Shown here: piece after piece, positions 31,199-40,520 of the stretch
Position numbering within the stretch: position 1 is the first letter of the stretch
Layout of the letters: each line of letters opens with the position of its first letter
Assembly (NCBI GenBank): GCA_963752855.1
Contig: CAVVZX010000036.1
Location: 221,610-285,609 of the forward strand
Reading direction: 5' to 3'
DNA length: 64,000 bases
Source: DATJPW01 sp963752855
GTDB lineage: Bacteria > Desulfobacterota > Desulfomonilia > Desulfomonilales > Desulfomonilaceae
Program-made: the position numbers and the translations under genes
The notes under the pieces: generated by a model
Told to the model about the DNA's origin: nothing
Seen by the model: the letters and a program-made list of their open reading frames with translations, nothing else
The model's database searches: none

Positions 31199-31651
31199 TC
31201 AGTGACAAGGCTCCATTGTGGCAGCATGATTTTGCGAGTCACATGACGAGGAGTGAACGCCGGGCTGGTTATCGACACGGGCATTATTTCGGGAGGCCAA
31301 ATTTCTTTGATTTGCGGGCCTGGACGAGGGAGAAGGATAGCACTCGACGCACGGACCAGCGCCGAACGCGCATCCGACCGGCTCTTCAGAAATTACTACG
31401 GGCACCCTCCTCTTGACGGGAAACGGTACCGGATAAGTTTGAACTACCGGTCTCGGAATTGGAATAGTCTGCGTGGCGACACACGGAACCATTTTTTGAT
31501 GGTAAGTCATGCACGTGCCCGGGTGTGGTTTAATGAAGAAGGTGTATTGTCCGGTTTGAGCAAGGACGTCCTCCCCCATCGCTTTCGCTGAATAAGGCGA
31601 TAATACGAAAGGAAGGATTAGGAAGAAAAACAAACTCAAATTGCGTAACAT
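31199..31651 (-). CDS. small secreted protein, Cys- and Pro-rich
   Basis: About 150 residues, not recognised. ATG 31651 has CGGAGG six bases upstream. Signal peptide MLRNLSLFFFLILPFVLSP with cleavage after AKA. The mature part contains a Pro/Val-rich stretch (PIPRPVVQTYPVPFPVKRRVPVV) shown here only in part, and six or more Cys residues. The last 50 residues look low in complexity and may be out of frame. Neighbour of another small secreted Cys-containing protein on the opposite strand. Confidence 0.55.
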   Translation of the reverse strand: MLRNLSLFFFLILPFVLSPYSAKAMGEDVLAQTGQYTFFIKPHPGTCMTYHQKMVPCVATQTIPIPRPVVQTYPVPFPVKRRVPVVISEEPVGCAFGAGPCVECYPSPSSRPANQRNLASRNNARVDNQPGVHSSSCDSQNHAATMEPCH

Positions 31652-31837
31652 TGCATACCTCCGATAGTCCATTAAATTATAGCATCTTAGCTTAAATTAA
31701 TCAATCAATTTATACATATCGGAATCGAAGGCTGAATTGATGTTGCAAACGGTAAACAAGCTGTGATACCGTAACCTCATGCCAAATTTGGCGATCTGCA
31801 TTTCAGGACGGTGAGATTCTAATTGGCAGGTGCTACT

Positions 31838-32122
31838 ATGGGCTTTATAAAGAGTGCCATCAGCGTCATGCTGGTTTCGATGGTGATTCTGGCGCCGTCA
31901 GGAATAGCATGGGGACAACAGGTCTGGACCAAATGTCATATAACCTGCCGATGCCTGCAGGACAACTCAGTTGCCAATTTTTCATTCGTCATTCCGGTTG
32001 ATCGTTCCCCGGATATTGGTTTTGAAGCCGATCAGGCTTGCAAGAGCTACGGCGAGAGGATCTGTCCGGACGGATGCAACAGCTTGAAATTCGCTTACAC
32101 TTATCAAGTCACCAGCCCTTGA
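31838..32122 (+). CDS. small secreted cysteine-containing protein
   Basis: 94 residues, not recognised. ATG 31838 gives a signal peptide (MGFIKSAISVMLVSMVILAP) cut near AWG; GGCAGG upstream is a moderate ribosome site. The mature ~68 residues hold six Cys (CHITCRC, CKSYG, CPDGC), probably in disulfides. Divergent from the other secreted protein at 31651. Function unknown. Confidence 0.6.
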   Translation: MGFIKSAISVMLVSMVILAPSGIAWGQQVWTKCHITCRCLQDNSVANFSFVIPVDRSPDIGFEADQACKSYGERICPDGCNSLKFAYTYQVTSP

Positions 32123-32154
32123 TGGGCTCTGCCAAACCGCAATTTTCGTCGTGG

Positions 32155-34616
32155 TCAACGTAAGCTGAGGGTTTCAGCGGTTTTTGCTTTTTTCATTAGG
32201 TTTAAGTATTTGGAATAATCTAGTTTCTTGAATGCTTCCAAGGCGGATTTGTAGGACTCTGCGGCTAGACGCTTTTGTCCAATCTTTTCATAGACTCGGG
32301 CCTTGTCCGCAAGAATGGACGCTGATGATTGGTCGTAATAGCTGAGCGCCTGCCCATGTTTTTCGGCTTTGTCGTAAAGCCTGCCGATAATGTAGAGAGC
32401 AAGCGTTTCGGCCTGATCGTCTCCTTTGCTCCTAGCCCTCCAAAGAGCTTGATATGCTCCCATGGCGGCTGCCGGATCCACCCTCATTTCACTTGCTATC
32501 TTGCGGATTTTTGAATCAAGCGCTCTTCTTGCCGACAAACCCTCATGTCCGTCGAACAAGACTGAAGCGCGGGTCAAATCCGAAAGCGCGCCTGCTGAAT
32601 TGCCAAGTTTTTCTCTGATCAGACCACTTTTTTCGTAAAGTTTTTCCAGCCCTTTATTCAGTCCCATTTTCTCTCTGTAAGCTATTGACGCCACCAGGCT
32701 ATGGAGGGCTTTATCATATTGTCTATGCCTGATATATAGTTCAGCTAATTTTTCCAAAATCATTATCATGTTCGCTTCGTCATTGGCGTCTTTATATTTC
32801 TTTAGCTCCGCGAGATTCTCTTTGACCCTGCGATCCCAGGACGCCTGGCTTTGCGCCTCGCCTCGCCCTTGCCTCTCCCGAAGGCTTTTGCTGTTCCGAC
32901 GTGCGTTCTCCGCTCGTATTCCTTACTAATAGCCTGTTCGCCTCCAACCTTTGTTTCAATAGGAACAGGCTTGCCCCTAGCCACGGCTCGATCCTTAGCG
33001 GCCATTATTTTGAGTGGAGTAGTCTCTTCCTTCTTTTTGTCCTGCGGTCCAGTCGCAGAATGCGTTTCAGCCGGATTCGCTGACGCAATTCTAACCTTGG
33101 CCGAATCAGTCCTCATATTTGATTCCTGAGAGGAGGCTTTGACCGTCCTGTTGGTTTTCTCAGGTGCAGGCAGAACAACGGCCTTGCCTGGATCCTTGAT
33201 TTCCTCACGAGCGACCACTTGCTCCGGCGGTCGGCGAGGTTGCCCCGCACTTTGCATATGGGAAACAGTGTTTTGATGATCCGTGGGAATTCTTTGACTA
33301 CGGGCCAAAGTGTCATTAGTCCCCGCGGCTGTTCGCTTAGCTATGCTACGGACTTTTCCGGATGCAAGATCACTGACAGCCTGAGCGAGCAGGCTATCGC
33401 CTCGAGTCCCTGCCTGTTCTTTGGCCAAAGAGTAGATTTCAGACGCCTTGTCGTTTTGACCTGCTGCTTTTTTCACGGCAGCGATCTCTAGCAGCGTTAA
33501 GATGATCGCATCCGAGGCTTTTACCCGTCGAAAAATTCGGAGCGCGTCCTGGAGCTTAGTTTCAGCCGTTACATAGTCTCCTAATTTGAGATATGTCCTG
33601 CCCAAGCTCGAGGGAATTCCATGCCACTGCGGGCGCATTTCGACTTCTTCTTTCAAGTTGCAGGGCGTCTTCAAATCTGATCAAAGCTTTCCTCGGATCG
33701 GCTTTCTCCAGAAACTGGAGTCCCTGATTGTAAATTTCCGCAGAAGCCGGCGAAAACTCTCCTAACATCTTTGATCGGCACAGCCTGTTGAGTGAGTCAA
33801 TCGGATCTGAAGTCTCCCCCGCTCGATTGGGTGGCGCCTTTTCCCGGGGCCGGTCGTGCGCGCAATATATGCCGGGAATCTAAAGATTTCTTTTCATGAA
33901 GCGACATCCCTTGAGCATCCGGCGCAGCCGTAATTGGGTCACGGCGCTCACGAACATTGCTTTTCGGTGGCCCGGGTTTTGGTATGTTTTCTTCCAGTTG
34001 GGCTATTTTCTTTTCTATCATGTCGGCGGTTGCGGAATCCTTCGTCAATCCGACGGACAATTGATACATTTTGGCTGCTTTCTCACTGCTCTCCCAGTTG
34101 CTCCAAGGATTCCGCCAAGAAAAGAAAAGCTCTATGGTCAAGCGGCCGAAAAGATAGAGCGGTTTCCAAATGTTTTACAGCTTCTTTATGATTGCCTTTC
34201 CGGGCATAAGCTATGCCGAGATTGGTTTGTATTTTTGATTTCAATTCAGTGGATTTGAGAGCTTCCGTGAAATCTTCAATTGCCTTATCGTACGAATTTT
34301 TCTGTAAATAAATTACCCCCCGGTTATTCAAGGCATTGGCATAGTCCGGTTTCAGCTCCAGCGCTTTCGTGTAATCCGCCAGGGCCTTTTCCAGGTTACC
34401 TGCCATTTTGTGCGCCACGCCTCGGTCATTATAGACATGGAACTCGTCCGGCTTTGCACTGATAGCTTGCGAAAAAAGCCTTATGGCTTTTTGAGTATCC
34501 CCGGCTGCGAGAGCTTCCAAACCCTGGCTATAGGTATCGGCGCGCGCTGAGTCATATCCCGCAATCAGCGAGGCCCCGACAATGACGAGTATCAAAAGTA
34601 TTGGAACGCGCTTCAT
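32155..34616 (-). CDS. large secreted TPR-repeat protein (several frameshifts)
   Basis: Read as one gene of about 820 residues in five pieces. The N-terminus (from ATG 34616) has a signal peptide cut near SARA and about four TPR units (for example GNLEKALADYTKALELKPDYANALNNRGVIY). A Pro/Lys-rich linker leads to more TPR units (AEIYNQGLQFLEKADPRKALIRFEDAL; LGRTYLKLGDYVTAETKLQDALRIF), then a long charged low-complexity region (33400-32830) and C-terminal TPRs (YIRHRQYDKALHSL; KARVYEKIGQKRLAAESY). Frame changes near 34097, 33865, 33610 and 32830 each continue the TPR or linker pattern. Likely a periplasmic or outer-membrane-attached interaction scaffold; partner unknown. Confidence 0.7.
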
Positions 34617-34727
34617 ACTGGGTTCCTAATAATTCCGTGCGCCCACAATTTCCGCTTGCGCGGATTGTCATTCATCAATTCTGATGGGCAGCATCGCGCC
34701 TGCTCAATCCTATCCATAAATCAGATT

Positions 34728-34994
34728 TCAACGTGGTTTCTTCAGCTTCAAACCAAATTGGCCGAGGAAATCCCTGAAAGATAACGCCATTTCATCAAGG
34801 GCTGATGGGATCTTGTCCAAGTATGTGGCTTTATTGAATGAACTCCACCCGTCAGCGCGGCTATGTTTTGTGGTCTTGTAATGAGTTTGATTTGACGATT
34901 TCCGATCGTATCGATCATATCCGGCCGCCAGAGGCGTTCCCGTCCCTAGCACAATAGTGAAGGCAACTATCACCAAGGCTCCAAAAGATTTCAT
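34728..34994 (-). CDS. small secreted protein of unknown function
   Basis: 88 residues from ATG 34994. Signal peptide MKSFGALVIVAFTIVLGTGTPLAA, then a basic, Tyr- and Ser-rich segment and a C-terminal amphipathic helix (SALDEMALSFRDFLGQFGLKLKK). No Cys. I do not recognise a family. It lies upstream of the TPR gene on the same strand, 111 bases before its start. Confidence 0.5.
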   Translation of the reverse strand: MKSFGALVIVAFTIVLGTGTPLAAGYDRYDRKSSNQTHYKTTKHSRADGWSSFNKATYLDKIPSALDEMALSFRDFLGQFGLKLKKPR

Positions 34995-35287
34995 GATGAT
35001 TTCCATTCTTCCGGATAAGCGCGCGAAATAACGTATATCATAGCATAACTCATAACAAATGAGAAGTATTGTCTCGATTATCTCAAACCGATAGCGACAA
35101 TCAACGTATAAGATTGAAATACATCAGCCAATAGCACATGCTGACATGAATCCCGCGTCCCAGAGAAATTCCTTGAAACAGCGTGCGAAAACAGGGCGGA
35201 AGGAGAGTTGCACAAAACGATTTGGTGACACATTCTTATAATTGAGTGCGTTTACCTTCGTTCGCGCCGAAAACTGAGGAGGATGTG

Positions 35288-35650
35288 GTGAAAAATATAA
35301 GAGAAATAATGAAAGACAGGCGTATGCTCCCGCTGATCGAGTGGGACCTCCACCCATTCGAAGCCGTCGCGAGGTATTTGGAATGGGGGAGCAATTGGTC
35401 GAGAGGCTTGGATCACGCGAAAGCATGCAATGAGGAATGTGTTTACTTCAAGATTAACGCGATCGAAGAACCGGCGAAGCTGCTGATGGTCAGACAGAGT
35501 CACAAAAATTACGAGATTATCGCGGAGGTGGAGGCTCCGCAGGAACTGATTGATGACTCGGTGAAGCAGTTCGCGTGCAAAAATGCCGCCTGTGGAATCT
35601 CGGAGGAGCTGAAGAGGTGGCTTAGATCAGAGGTGGAACAAGCAGCGTGA
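35288..35650 (+). CDS. hypothetical cytoplasmic protein
   Basis: About 120 residues. I prefer GTG 35288 because GAGGAGG lies five bases upstream; the longer frame from 35246 lacks a ribosome site. Features: WDLHPFEAVARYLEWGSNWSRGLDHA near the start, a basic/acidic C-terminus, and five Cys of which two occur in CKNAACG. Not recognised. It precedes the NifU-like gene by 111 bases; with its Cys residues a link to Fe-S proteins is conceivable but only inferred. Confidence 0.55.
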   Translation: MKNIREIMKDRRMLPLIEWDLHPFEAVARYLEWGSNWSRGLDHAKACNEECVYFKINAIEEPAKLLMVRQSHKNYEIIAEVEAPQELIDDSVKQFACKNAACGISEELKRWLRSEVEQAA

Positions 35651-35761
35651 GAGGCGCCTCGGACATAAAAGAAACATGAACTATTGACCGTAATCCCTAT
35701 TACTATGATAAAGTCATTTTACGGGTCCGACCTTGTAAGGTTATTTAAAAGGAGCATGATA

Positions 35762-35986
35762 ATGAGACAAGAAGTTCAGGCAGCTTTAGACATAGTTCGC
35801 CCCCAACTTCAGGCTGATGGCGGGGACGCGGAACTGGTAGAAGTGACAGACGAGGGAGTCGTGAAGCTAAGATTAACAGGGGCCTGCGGCGGCTGCCCCA
35901 TGAGCCAGATGACGCTCAAAATGGGGATCGAGAGAATTCTGAAGGAGAAAGTTCCTTCCGTGAAAAGTGTGGAAGCCGTCAGCTGA
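35762..35986 (+). CDS. NifU-like iron-sulfur scaffold domain protein
   Basis: 74 residues, essentially only the NifU C-terminal domain (Nfu), which holds a [4Fe-4S] cluster between two subunits and passes it to apo-proteins. The CGGCP motif (Cys-x2-Cys) is present, with LRLTGACGGCPMSQMTL. ATG 35762 is chosen over a 26-residue-longer frame because AAGGAG stands seven bases upstream and the domain starts directly with RQEVQAALD. Fits an organism with many Fe-S enzymes. Confidence 0.9.
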   Translation: MRQEVQAALDIVRPQLQADGGDAELVEVTDEGVVKLRLTGACGGCPMSQMTLKMGIERILKEKVPSVKSVEAVS

Positions 35987-36272
35987 GCAGTCAACAGCGA
36001 CGGCGCGTGAAGAAACTTGATTTCGTTAGGCCGTAATTATTTGGACATTAGTGTGGAGACAGCCCCTATATGGATTCCGATAAAGCAAATGCTTTTGACG
36101 GATATTGTTCTTTATAGACATCCAGTGGAGGGCTTTCCGGAGCTTTGACGGTCCGGATCTTTACAAAGCGTCTGATCTTGACGCCACTGCTCGTTCCGAG
36201 TAAGCTAATTTATAAAGAGAACCCTGCCAAGCCGTGGTTCCAATCATATCGAAATTCGAGGAGCGATCACAG

Positions 36273-36701
36273 ATGGCCTACAGCATTGTTGCAGAGGAGT
36301 GCAAAGGTTGCCAGACATGCGCAAGAGCGTGTCCCACAAGGGCTTCCACGGGCGAGAAAAAGCAGCCGCATAGTATTGATGTTAGCAAATGCATTGAATG
36401 CGGAGTCTGCGGAAGAGGCTGCCCTTATGGCGCCATTCGGGACGCCCAAGGAAACCAGCCGCCAAGGATCAAGAAGTCCGAGTGGCCAAAACCCTATTTT
36501 TGGAAAGAAGACTGCGTAGGGTGCGAGATCTGTGCTGCGGTTTGTCCGTTCCAAGCAATTGGAATGGGCGAAATCGACGGCGAAACCATTGCGGGTCTGT
36601 ACGATGCCAAGGCCTGTGTAGGATGCGGATTATGCGAGCAAGCCTGTCCAGTGCATGCTACCCAACTCGTTTGGCCGACGCCTATCCGGAAATCCGCGTA
36701 A
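36273..36701 (+). CDS. ferredoxin with four [4Fe-4S] motifs
   Basis: 142 residues with four CxxCxxCxxxCP motifs: CKGCQTCARACP, CIECGVCGRGCP, CVGCEICAAVCP and CVGCGLCEQACP. It therefore can hold four [4Fe-4S] clusters and serve as an electron carrier or wire for a larger complex. ATG 36273 follows GAGGAG by nine bases. No partner oxidoreductase is adjacent; it is convergent with the AAA+ gene. Confidence 0.9.
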   Translation: MAYSIVAEECKGCQTCARACPTRASTGEKKQPHSIDVSKCIECGVCGRGCPYGAIRDAQGNQPPRIKKSEWPKPYFWKEDCVGCEICAAVCPFQAIGMGEIDGETIAGLYDAKACVGCGLCEQACPVHATQLVWPTPIRKSA

Positions 36702-36713
36702 CTAGCAAGCTGA

Positions 36714-36744
36714 GAGGGGACCTTCAAGCGAGCAGGGTCCCCTC
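36714..36744. terminator. bidirectional terminator-like hairpin
   Basis: Perfect 9-bp inverted repeat GAGGGGACC (36714-36722) and GGTCCCCTC (36736-36744), 13-base loop, placed between the convergent ferredoxin (ends 36701) and AAA+ gene (ends 36766). No strong T-tract on either side. Confidence 0.55.
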
Positions 36745-36765
36745 GAAATCCGTAGCCCTCAGTAA

Positions 36766-38322
36766 TCAATCCTCACCGGCTTTCATGGCCCTGTTAAAGG
36801 CCCATCTTTCGAGCTTCTTTATCTCTTCCTTCATAGTGGTCGAAAGCGGCACCAGACTCTCCAAGGCAATGTACAGATCGTTCTGAGTCATTTCGCGTTG
36901 CTCGCTAAACGCCCTAAATAGAGCGCCTATCACTCCCTGCTCGATTTCCGCTCCATTGAATCCTTCCGTGATCTTGACCAGCGGCGTGTAGTCGAACTTG
37001 TTGAGGGGCTGATTCCGTCTTGCCAAATGGATGCGTATTATTTCCATTCGTTCGTGATCCTTGGGTAATTCCACATAAAACAACTCGTCGAATCGCCCTT
37101 TTCTTAAAATTTCCGGCGGCAACAGCTCGATATTGTTTGCCGTAGCGCCTATGAAAACCGGATGAGTTTTCTCCTGCATCCAGGTGAGAAAGCTGGCCAG
37201 GATTCTGGAAGCCGCTCCTCCTAAGGTTTTTTGGCCGGCATTGGCAATGCCCGCTTCAATTTCATCAATCCATAACACGCATGGGGAAGCGGCTTCAGCA
37301 GTTTTAACCACCTTCCGCCAGCATTCCTCGGGGGTGCCATAGATGCCGTCATATAAACGTCCCATGTCGAGGCGTAACAGGGGCATGTGCCAGAACGCGG
37401 AGATCGCTTTTACACAAAGGCTTTTGCCGCATCCACTGATACCCATCATCAGCACGCCTTTGGGAAAGCTCAAGCCATATTCCCGCGCCCTCTTGGAAAA
37501 TATGCTCTTTCGCATCATCAGCCATTTCTTGAGATTGCCGAAGCCACCAAGATCTTCAAAAGACATGGGTTGAGTAAAGAGTTCGAGTAGCCCGCTTTTC
37601 TTGACTATCTGTCTCTTTTCTTCAAACAAGACATCGATTTCGCGCGGAGTGATCGATTGCTTTCCCGATATTGATTTGCGAAAGGCTTGAATAATCTGTT
37701 GCGCGGAAAGACCCGCCCCTCCCTTTATGAATTGATCCCTTGTCTCCTCGTTGAATGAAGCTTGGAGGGAGTCCCTGAATTTCTCTTTGGCGATCACCTG
37801 TTGAAGCAGCCTTTCGATTTCATCGTTACTGGGAAGCGGGACGTCAACTAGGACGATATCAGCCGCGATTTCGGTCGGAACTTCCGTAATGGGCGAAACC
37901 ATAAATATAGTCTTGTATCCGTTGTCAATCCTCTTGGCCGTATCCTTAAGCTTTCTCATAACCGGAGGATTATCCTTCATGAAAACATGGATGTCATTGA
38001 TGAGCAAAAAGGCGGTCTCTTGAAGGTTCATAAACCAGTCCAGGGTGTCCATAATTGGCAAATTCGGCTTTATGACTTCTTCGTCCGCCACCACACCGTT
38101 TGTGCAAGACCAGACATACGTTCTGAACGGCGGTTTTAATGCTAAACCAAGAGCTTTGATCTCCGCCTCGACCCTCCGATCTTCCTCGGAAACCAGGTAG
38201 AGCAGGGACGTCTTTGCAACAATCAAATCTTTCAGGTTATTACGTAACCCTTTGGTCTCTTTATCTGTGGCTCGGTCTTCTTTTGAAGAAACATCAAATG
38301 ATGCGGGCTGTTGACCAATCAT
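36766..38322 (-). CDS. Ycf46-like AAA+ ATPase
   Basis: 518 residues. The N-terminal half (~250 residues) has a degenerate P-loop-like domain (YLVSEEDRRVEAEI, LLINDIHVFM); the C-terminal half is a proper AAA+ module: FEDLGGFGNLKKWL, Walker A GISGCGKS, Walker B VLWIDEIE, sensor IGATANN, arginine-finger region LRKGRFDELF. This is the architecture of chloroplast/bacterial Ycf46, implicated by others in inorganic-carbon responses of cyanobacteria; the role here is unknown. GGGGAG lies ten bases before the ATG. The frame is intact. Confidence 0.85.
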   Translation of the reverse strand: MIGQQPASFDVSSKEDRATDKETKGLRNNLKDLIVAKTSLLYLVSEEDRRVEAEIKALGLALKPPFRTYVWSCTNGVVADEEVIKPNLPIMDTLDWFMNLQETAFLLINDIHVFMKDNPPVMRKLKDTAKRIDNGYKTIFMVSPITEVPTEIAADIVLVDVPLPSNDEIERLLQQVIAKEKFRDSLQASFNEETRDQFIKGGAGLSAQQIIQAFRKSISGKQSITPREIDVLFEEKRQIVKKSGLLELFTQPMSFEDLGGFGNLKKWLMMRKSIFSKRAREYGLSFPKGVLMMGISGCGKSLCVKAISAFWHMPLLRLDMGRLYDGIYGTPEECWRKVVKTAEAASPCVLWIDEIEAGIANAGQKTLGGAASRILASFLTWMQEKTHPVFIGATANNIELLPPEILRKGRFDELFYVELPKDHERMEIIRIHLARRNQPLNKFDYTPLVKITEGFNGAEIEQGVIGALFRAFSEQREMTQNDLYIALESLVPLSTTMKEEIKKLERWAFNRAMKAGED

Positions 38323-38430
38323 TTTTGAGGACTCCCCTTGAGTCGGCAGAACTTCAATTGTTTCAGGTCTACTAAGGATTTTCGGTAAGACTGAAAATTC
38401 TTTCAGCGGCTCAACCCAAGATCGCTGGGA

Positions 38431-39024
38431 TCATCCCTGAGCGAAGAAATTCTCATGTTGCTCTGAGATTTCCGCAGCAATTTCCCCGGCAGTCATGATT
38501 CGGACCAGCGGATACAAAATAAGATTCGAATAAGATTGCAATGTCATCTCATGTATTTCCGGCTTATGACAGGCGCACGCATCCGAAACCATTACTGCCC
38601 GAAAGTCATTTTGAATCGCATCCATTACTGTGAGGAGCACGCAGACATTTGTTACTATGCCGCATACTACCACCGTATGAATTTTCCAGGTACGCAACGT
38701 CTGATCCAAATCGGTTTTGTGGAATGAACTCATTCGCCGCTTGGCAAGGAACAGGTCAGTGGACTGCATTTCAAGCTCATCTATTGGCTGATCGCCCCCT
38801 GTTCCTCGGATAGCATGAGGAGGCATGCGCCCTCCGAAAATGAAATCACCTTCCATAAAACTGTCGCATGCGAAGACGACTCTCTCGCCGTGGAGACGAA
38901 AAGTCCGTGTTAAGGCCAGTATATTCGGGATTATTTTGGTCGCCTGCCGGTCCAATAATCCGTGACGCCGGGTATTAATGTTGTCTTTGATCATATCGAC
39001 TACTACAAGAGCGTAACCGCTCAT
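38431..39024 (-). CDS. isochorismatase-type cysteine hydrolase
   Basis: About 197 residues, nicotinamidase/isochorismatase fold. The triad is visible: Asp in VVVDMIKDN, Lys in LAKRRMSSF and Cys in IVTNVCVLLT, with the cis-peptide region preceding it. ATG 39024 follows GGGAGG by five bases; the longer frame from 39093 adds residues foreign to the family. The metal-site pattern of true nicotinamidase (D-x-H after residue 50) is not obvious, so the substrate is open. It lies 66 bases downstream of the secreted protein gene. Confidence 0.85.
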   Translation of the reverse strand: MSGYALVVVDMIKDNINTRRHGLLDRQATKIIPNILALTRTFRLHGERVVFACDSFMEGDFIFGGRMPPHAIRGTGGDQPIDELEMQSTDLFLAKRRMSSFHKTDLDQTLRTWKIHTVVVCGIVTNVCVLLTVMDAIQNDFRAVMVSDACACHKPEIHEMTLQSYSNLILYPLVRIMTAGEIAAEISEQHENFFAQG

Positions 39025-39089
39025 TGGCGCCTCCCAAATTGGACCGATCAAGGACTCCTGATTTCCTCCGAAAGCTACCGAAAATCGAA

Positions 39090-39563
39090 TCACTTGGCGC
39101 CTTCAGTGGACCACGGCTTGATGATCAGCTTTTCCCCTTCTTTCAAAATGTTCAGAGGGTCCCACCATTTCTTCTGTGGCTCAGGTTTTGCGGTTACCTT
39201 TTCAGATGCCTTTGCCTGCTCGATTGACGTCTTTTCGGGTCCTTTATCTTTTGCAGGAATGGCCAGTTCCTTGGGCTTTTCCGCTTTTTTGTCCTGATCT
39301 TGCGCCTTTTGGGGAATAAATAGCACCTTGCCCCAGCTGTGGGTCTTCGGTTCGTATGAGTACACGCTTATATGGTCGCCTTCACGACATTTTACCCACC
39401 ATTCGTCAAACTCCGGCCTGTAATCAACATCCATTATTTTTCCGGTTGTGGGCACTTCGAAAATCGTGATTTTTTCTTTTTTTCTGACCTGCGCTAAGCC
39501 TGAATCGCAGGCCAATGAAAAAATCAGAAGGATTGAAAGGCTTGCCAGGAAGAGTTTGCCCAT
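39090..39563 (-). CDS. secreted protein of unknown function
   Basis: 157 residues from ATG 39563 (GAGAGAAG upstream). Signal peptide MGKLFLASLSILLIFSLACDSG; LACD could be a weak lipobox, or cleavage is after GLA. The mature N-terminal ~70 residues contain Trp-rich segments (EFDEWWVKCREGDHISVYSY), then a Lys/Glu/Pro-rich spacer and a short conserved-looking end. Not recognised. Confidence 0.55.
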   Translation of the reverse strand: MGKLFLASLSILLIFSLACDSGLAQVRKKEKITIFEVPTTGKIMDVDYRPEFDEWWVKCREGDHISVYSYEPKTHSWGKVLFIPQKAQDQDKKAEKPKELAIPAKDKGPEKTSIEQAKASEKVTAKPEPQKKWWDPLNILKEGEKLIIKPWSTEGAK

Positions 39564-39833
39564 AACTTCTCTCAAATTATTCTACTCGTGATTAGCAACA
39601 AGGACTAGTCTACCACTTATATCGGGATCGAGTAAATCGGATCGTTTGGGAAAACAGCCGCATAACATCCAGCTGCGTGAAAAGCCCACGTTTTTCCGGC
39701 GAAATTTCCTTCGAAACTTCGCCGGGAGCATAAAGCTAAATTTTCAGACTGGAGAATTCAGCCATCCCGGAAAAGCATTCCGTGGACAGCTGACTGGGAT
39801 GGGAGGGCTTCGGAACGCCCTAATAATGTTAAA

Positions 39834-40115
39834 TCAGGAACCCTGTTTTTCAGGTCTCTCTTTGCAAACCAAATCTTTTAAAGCGTCGGATGACCAAACC
39901 GCGAGCGGACCGCAGGCTCCACGAGCATCAATTCGGCACCTGTAGCCGGTCCGGGTCACGCCCTGATTCTCCAATGCCTCCCAGCTATTCTTGAAGTAAC
40001 AACACTCATCATTAAAGCACACATAGTGAATCTCTCCGCCCCAAGTCGAATCGAGGGGAGTTTCAATGGGTTGCATATCAGCTCCACAGTGCGGACATGT
40101 GGGATCCGTTGCCAT
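39834..40115 (-). CDS. small zinc-ribbon protein
   Basis: 93 residues, start ATG 40115 with AGGAGG well placed. CPHCGADM near the N-terminus and CFNDECC about 25 residues later form a typical zinc ribbon (CxxC...CxxxC). The C-terminal half has further Cys residues (RCRIDARGACGPL). Similar small zinc-binding proteins occur next to anaerobic metabolism genes; role unknown. Confidence 0.75.
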   Translation of the reverse strand: MATDPTCPHCGADMQPIETPLDSTWGGEIHYVCFNDECCYFKNSWEALENQGVTRTGYRCRIDARGACGPLAVWSSDALKDLVCKERPEKQGS

Positions 40116-40520
40116 CGTTCAACCTCCTGGCGCCGATCCGGCGCCCGAGTTGATGTCATCGGCGCCTCACCGGCGACAACTGTGATCAAGTACTTGATTG
40201 ACCCCAAATTCTTAGCGTGAGATAATTCGCAATTCGAAAATTCATTCCCGCCGAGGGTCTACTAAATATACGCTACACCTTCCTGTTTATTAACGCAAGA
40301 GGGCGCGTCAGGCTGTTGGAGCCTCTTATTGTTAATGTGAGCAAATGAAATAATTGCTAAGGGATGAACATCTCTAACCGGACGTAGAGGCGAGCATGGT
40401 TAACGACCGCTTAGATACTATTTCATCGAGCCTTCAGGAACAGGATCAGGAGTTGTCTGCTCTAGAGTTTTCGTACCGGCGTTGAAAGCAGAGGGCTGTG
40501 GTTAACTTGAGGAAGTGACA
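40116..40520. other. intergenic region between divergent genes
   Basis: 405 bases, no credible gene. A short GGCGCCGATCCGGCGCC palindromic stretch occurs just upstream of the zinc-ribbon gene (about 40129-40145). I see nothing else I can name; it should contain promoters for both flanking genes. Confidence 0.4.

Noticed and set aside
39646..39945. 99-codon plus-strand ORF
   Set aside because: No ribosome site, overlaps the zinc-ribbon gene in antisense, no domain features.
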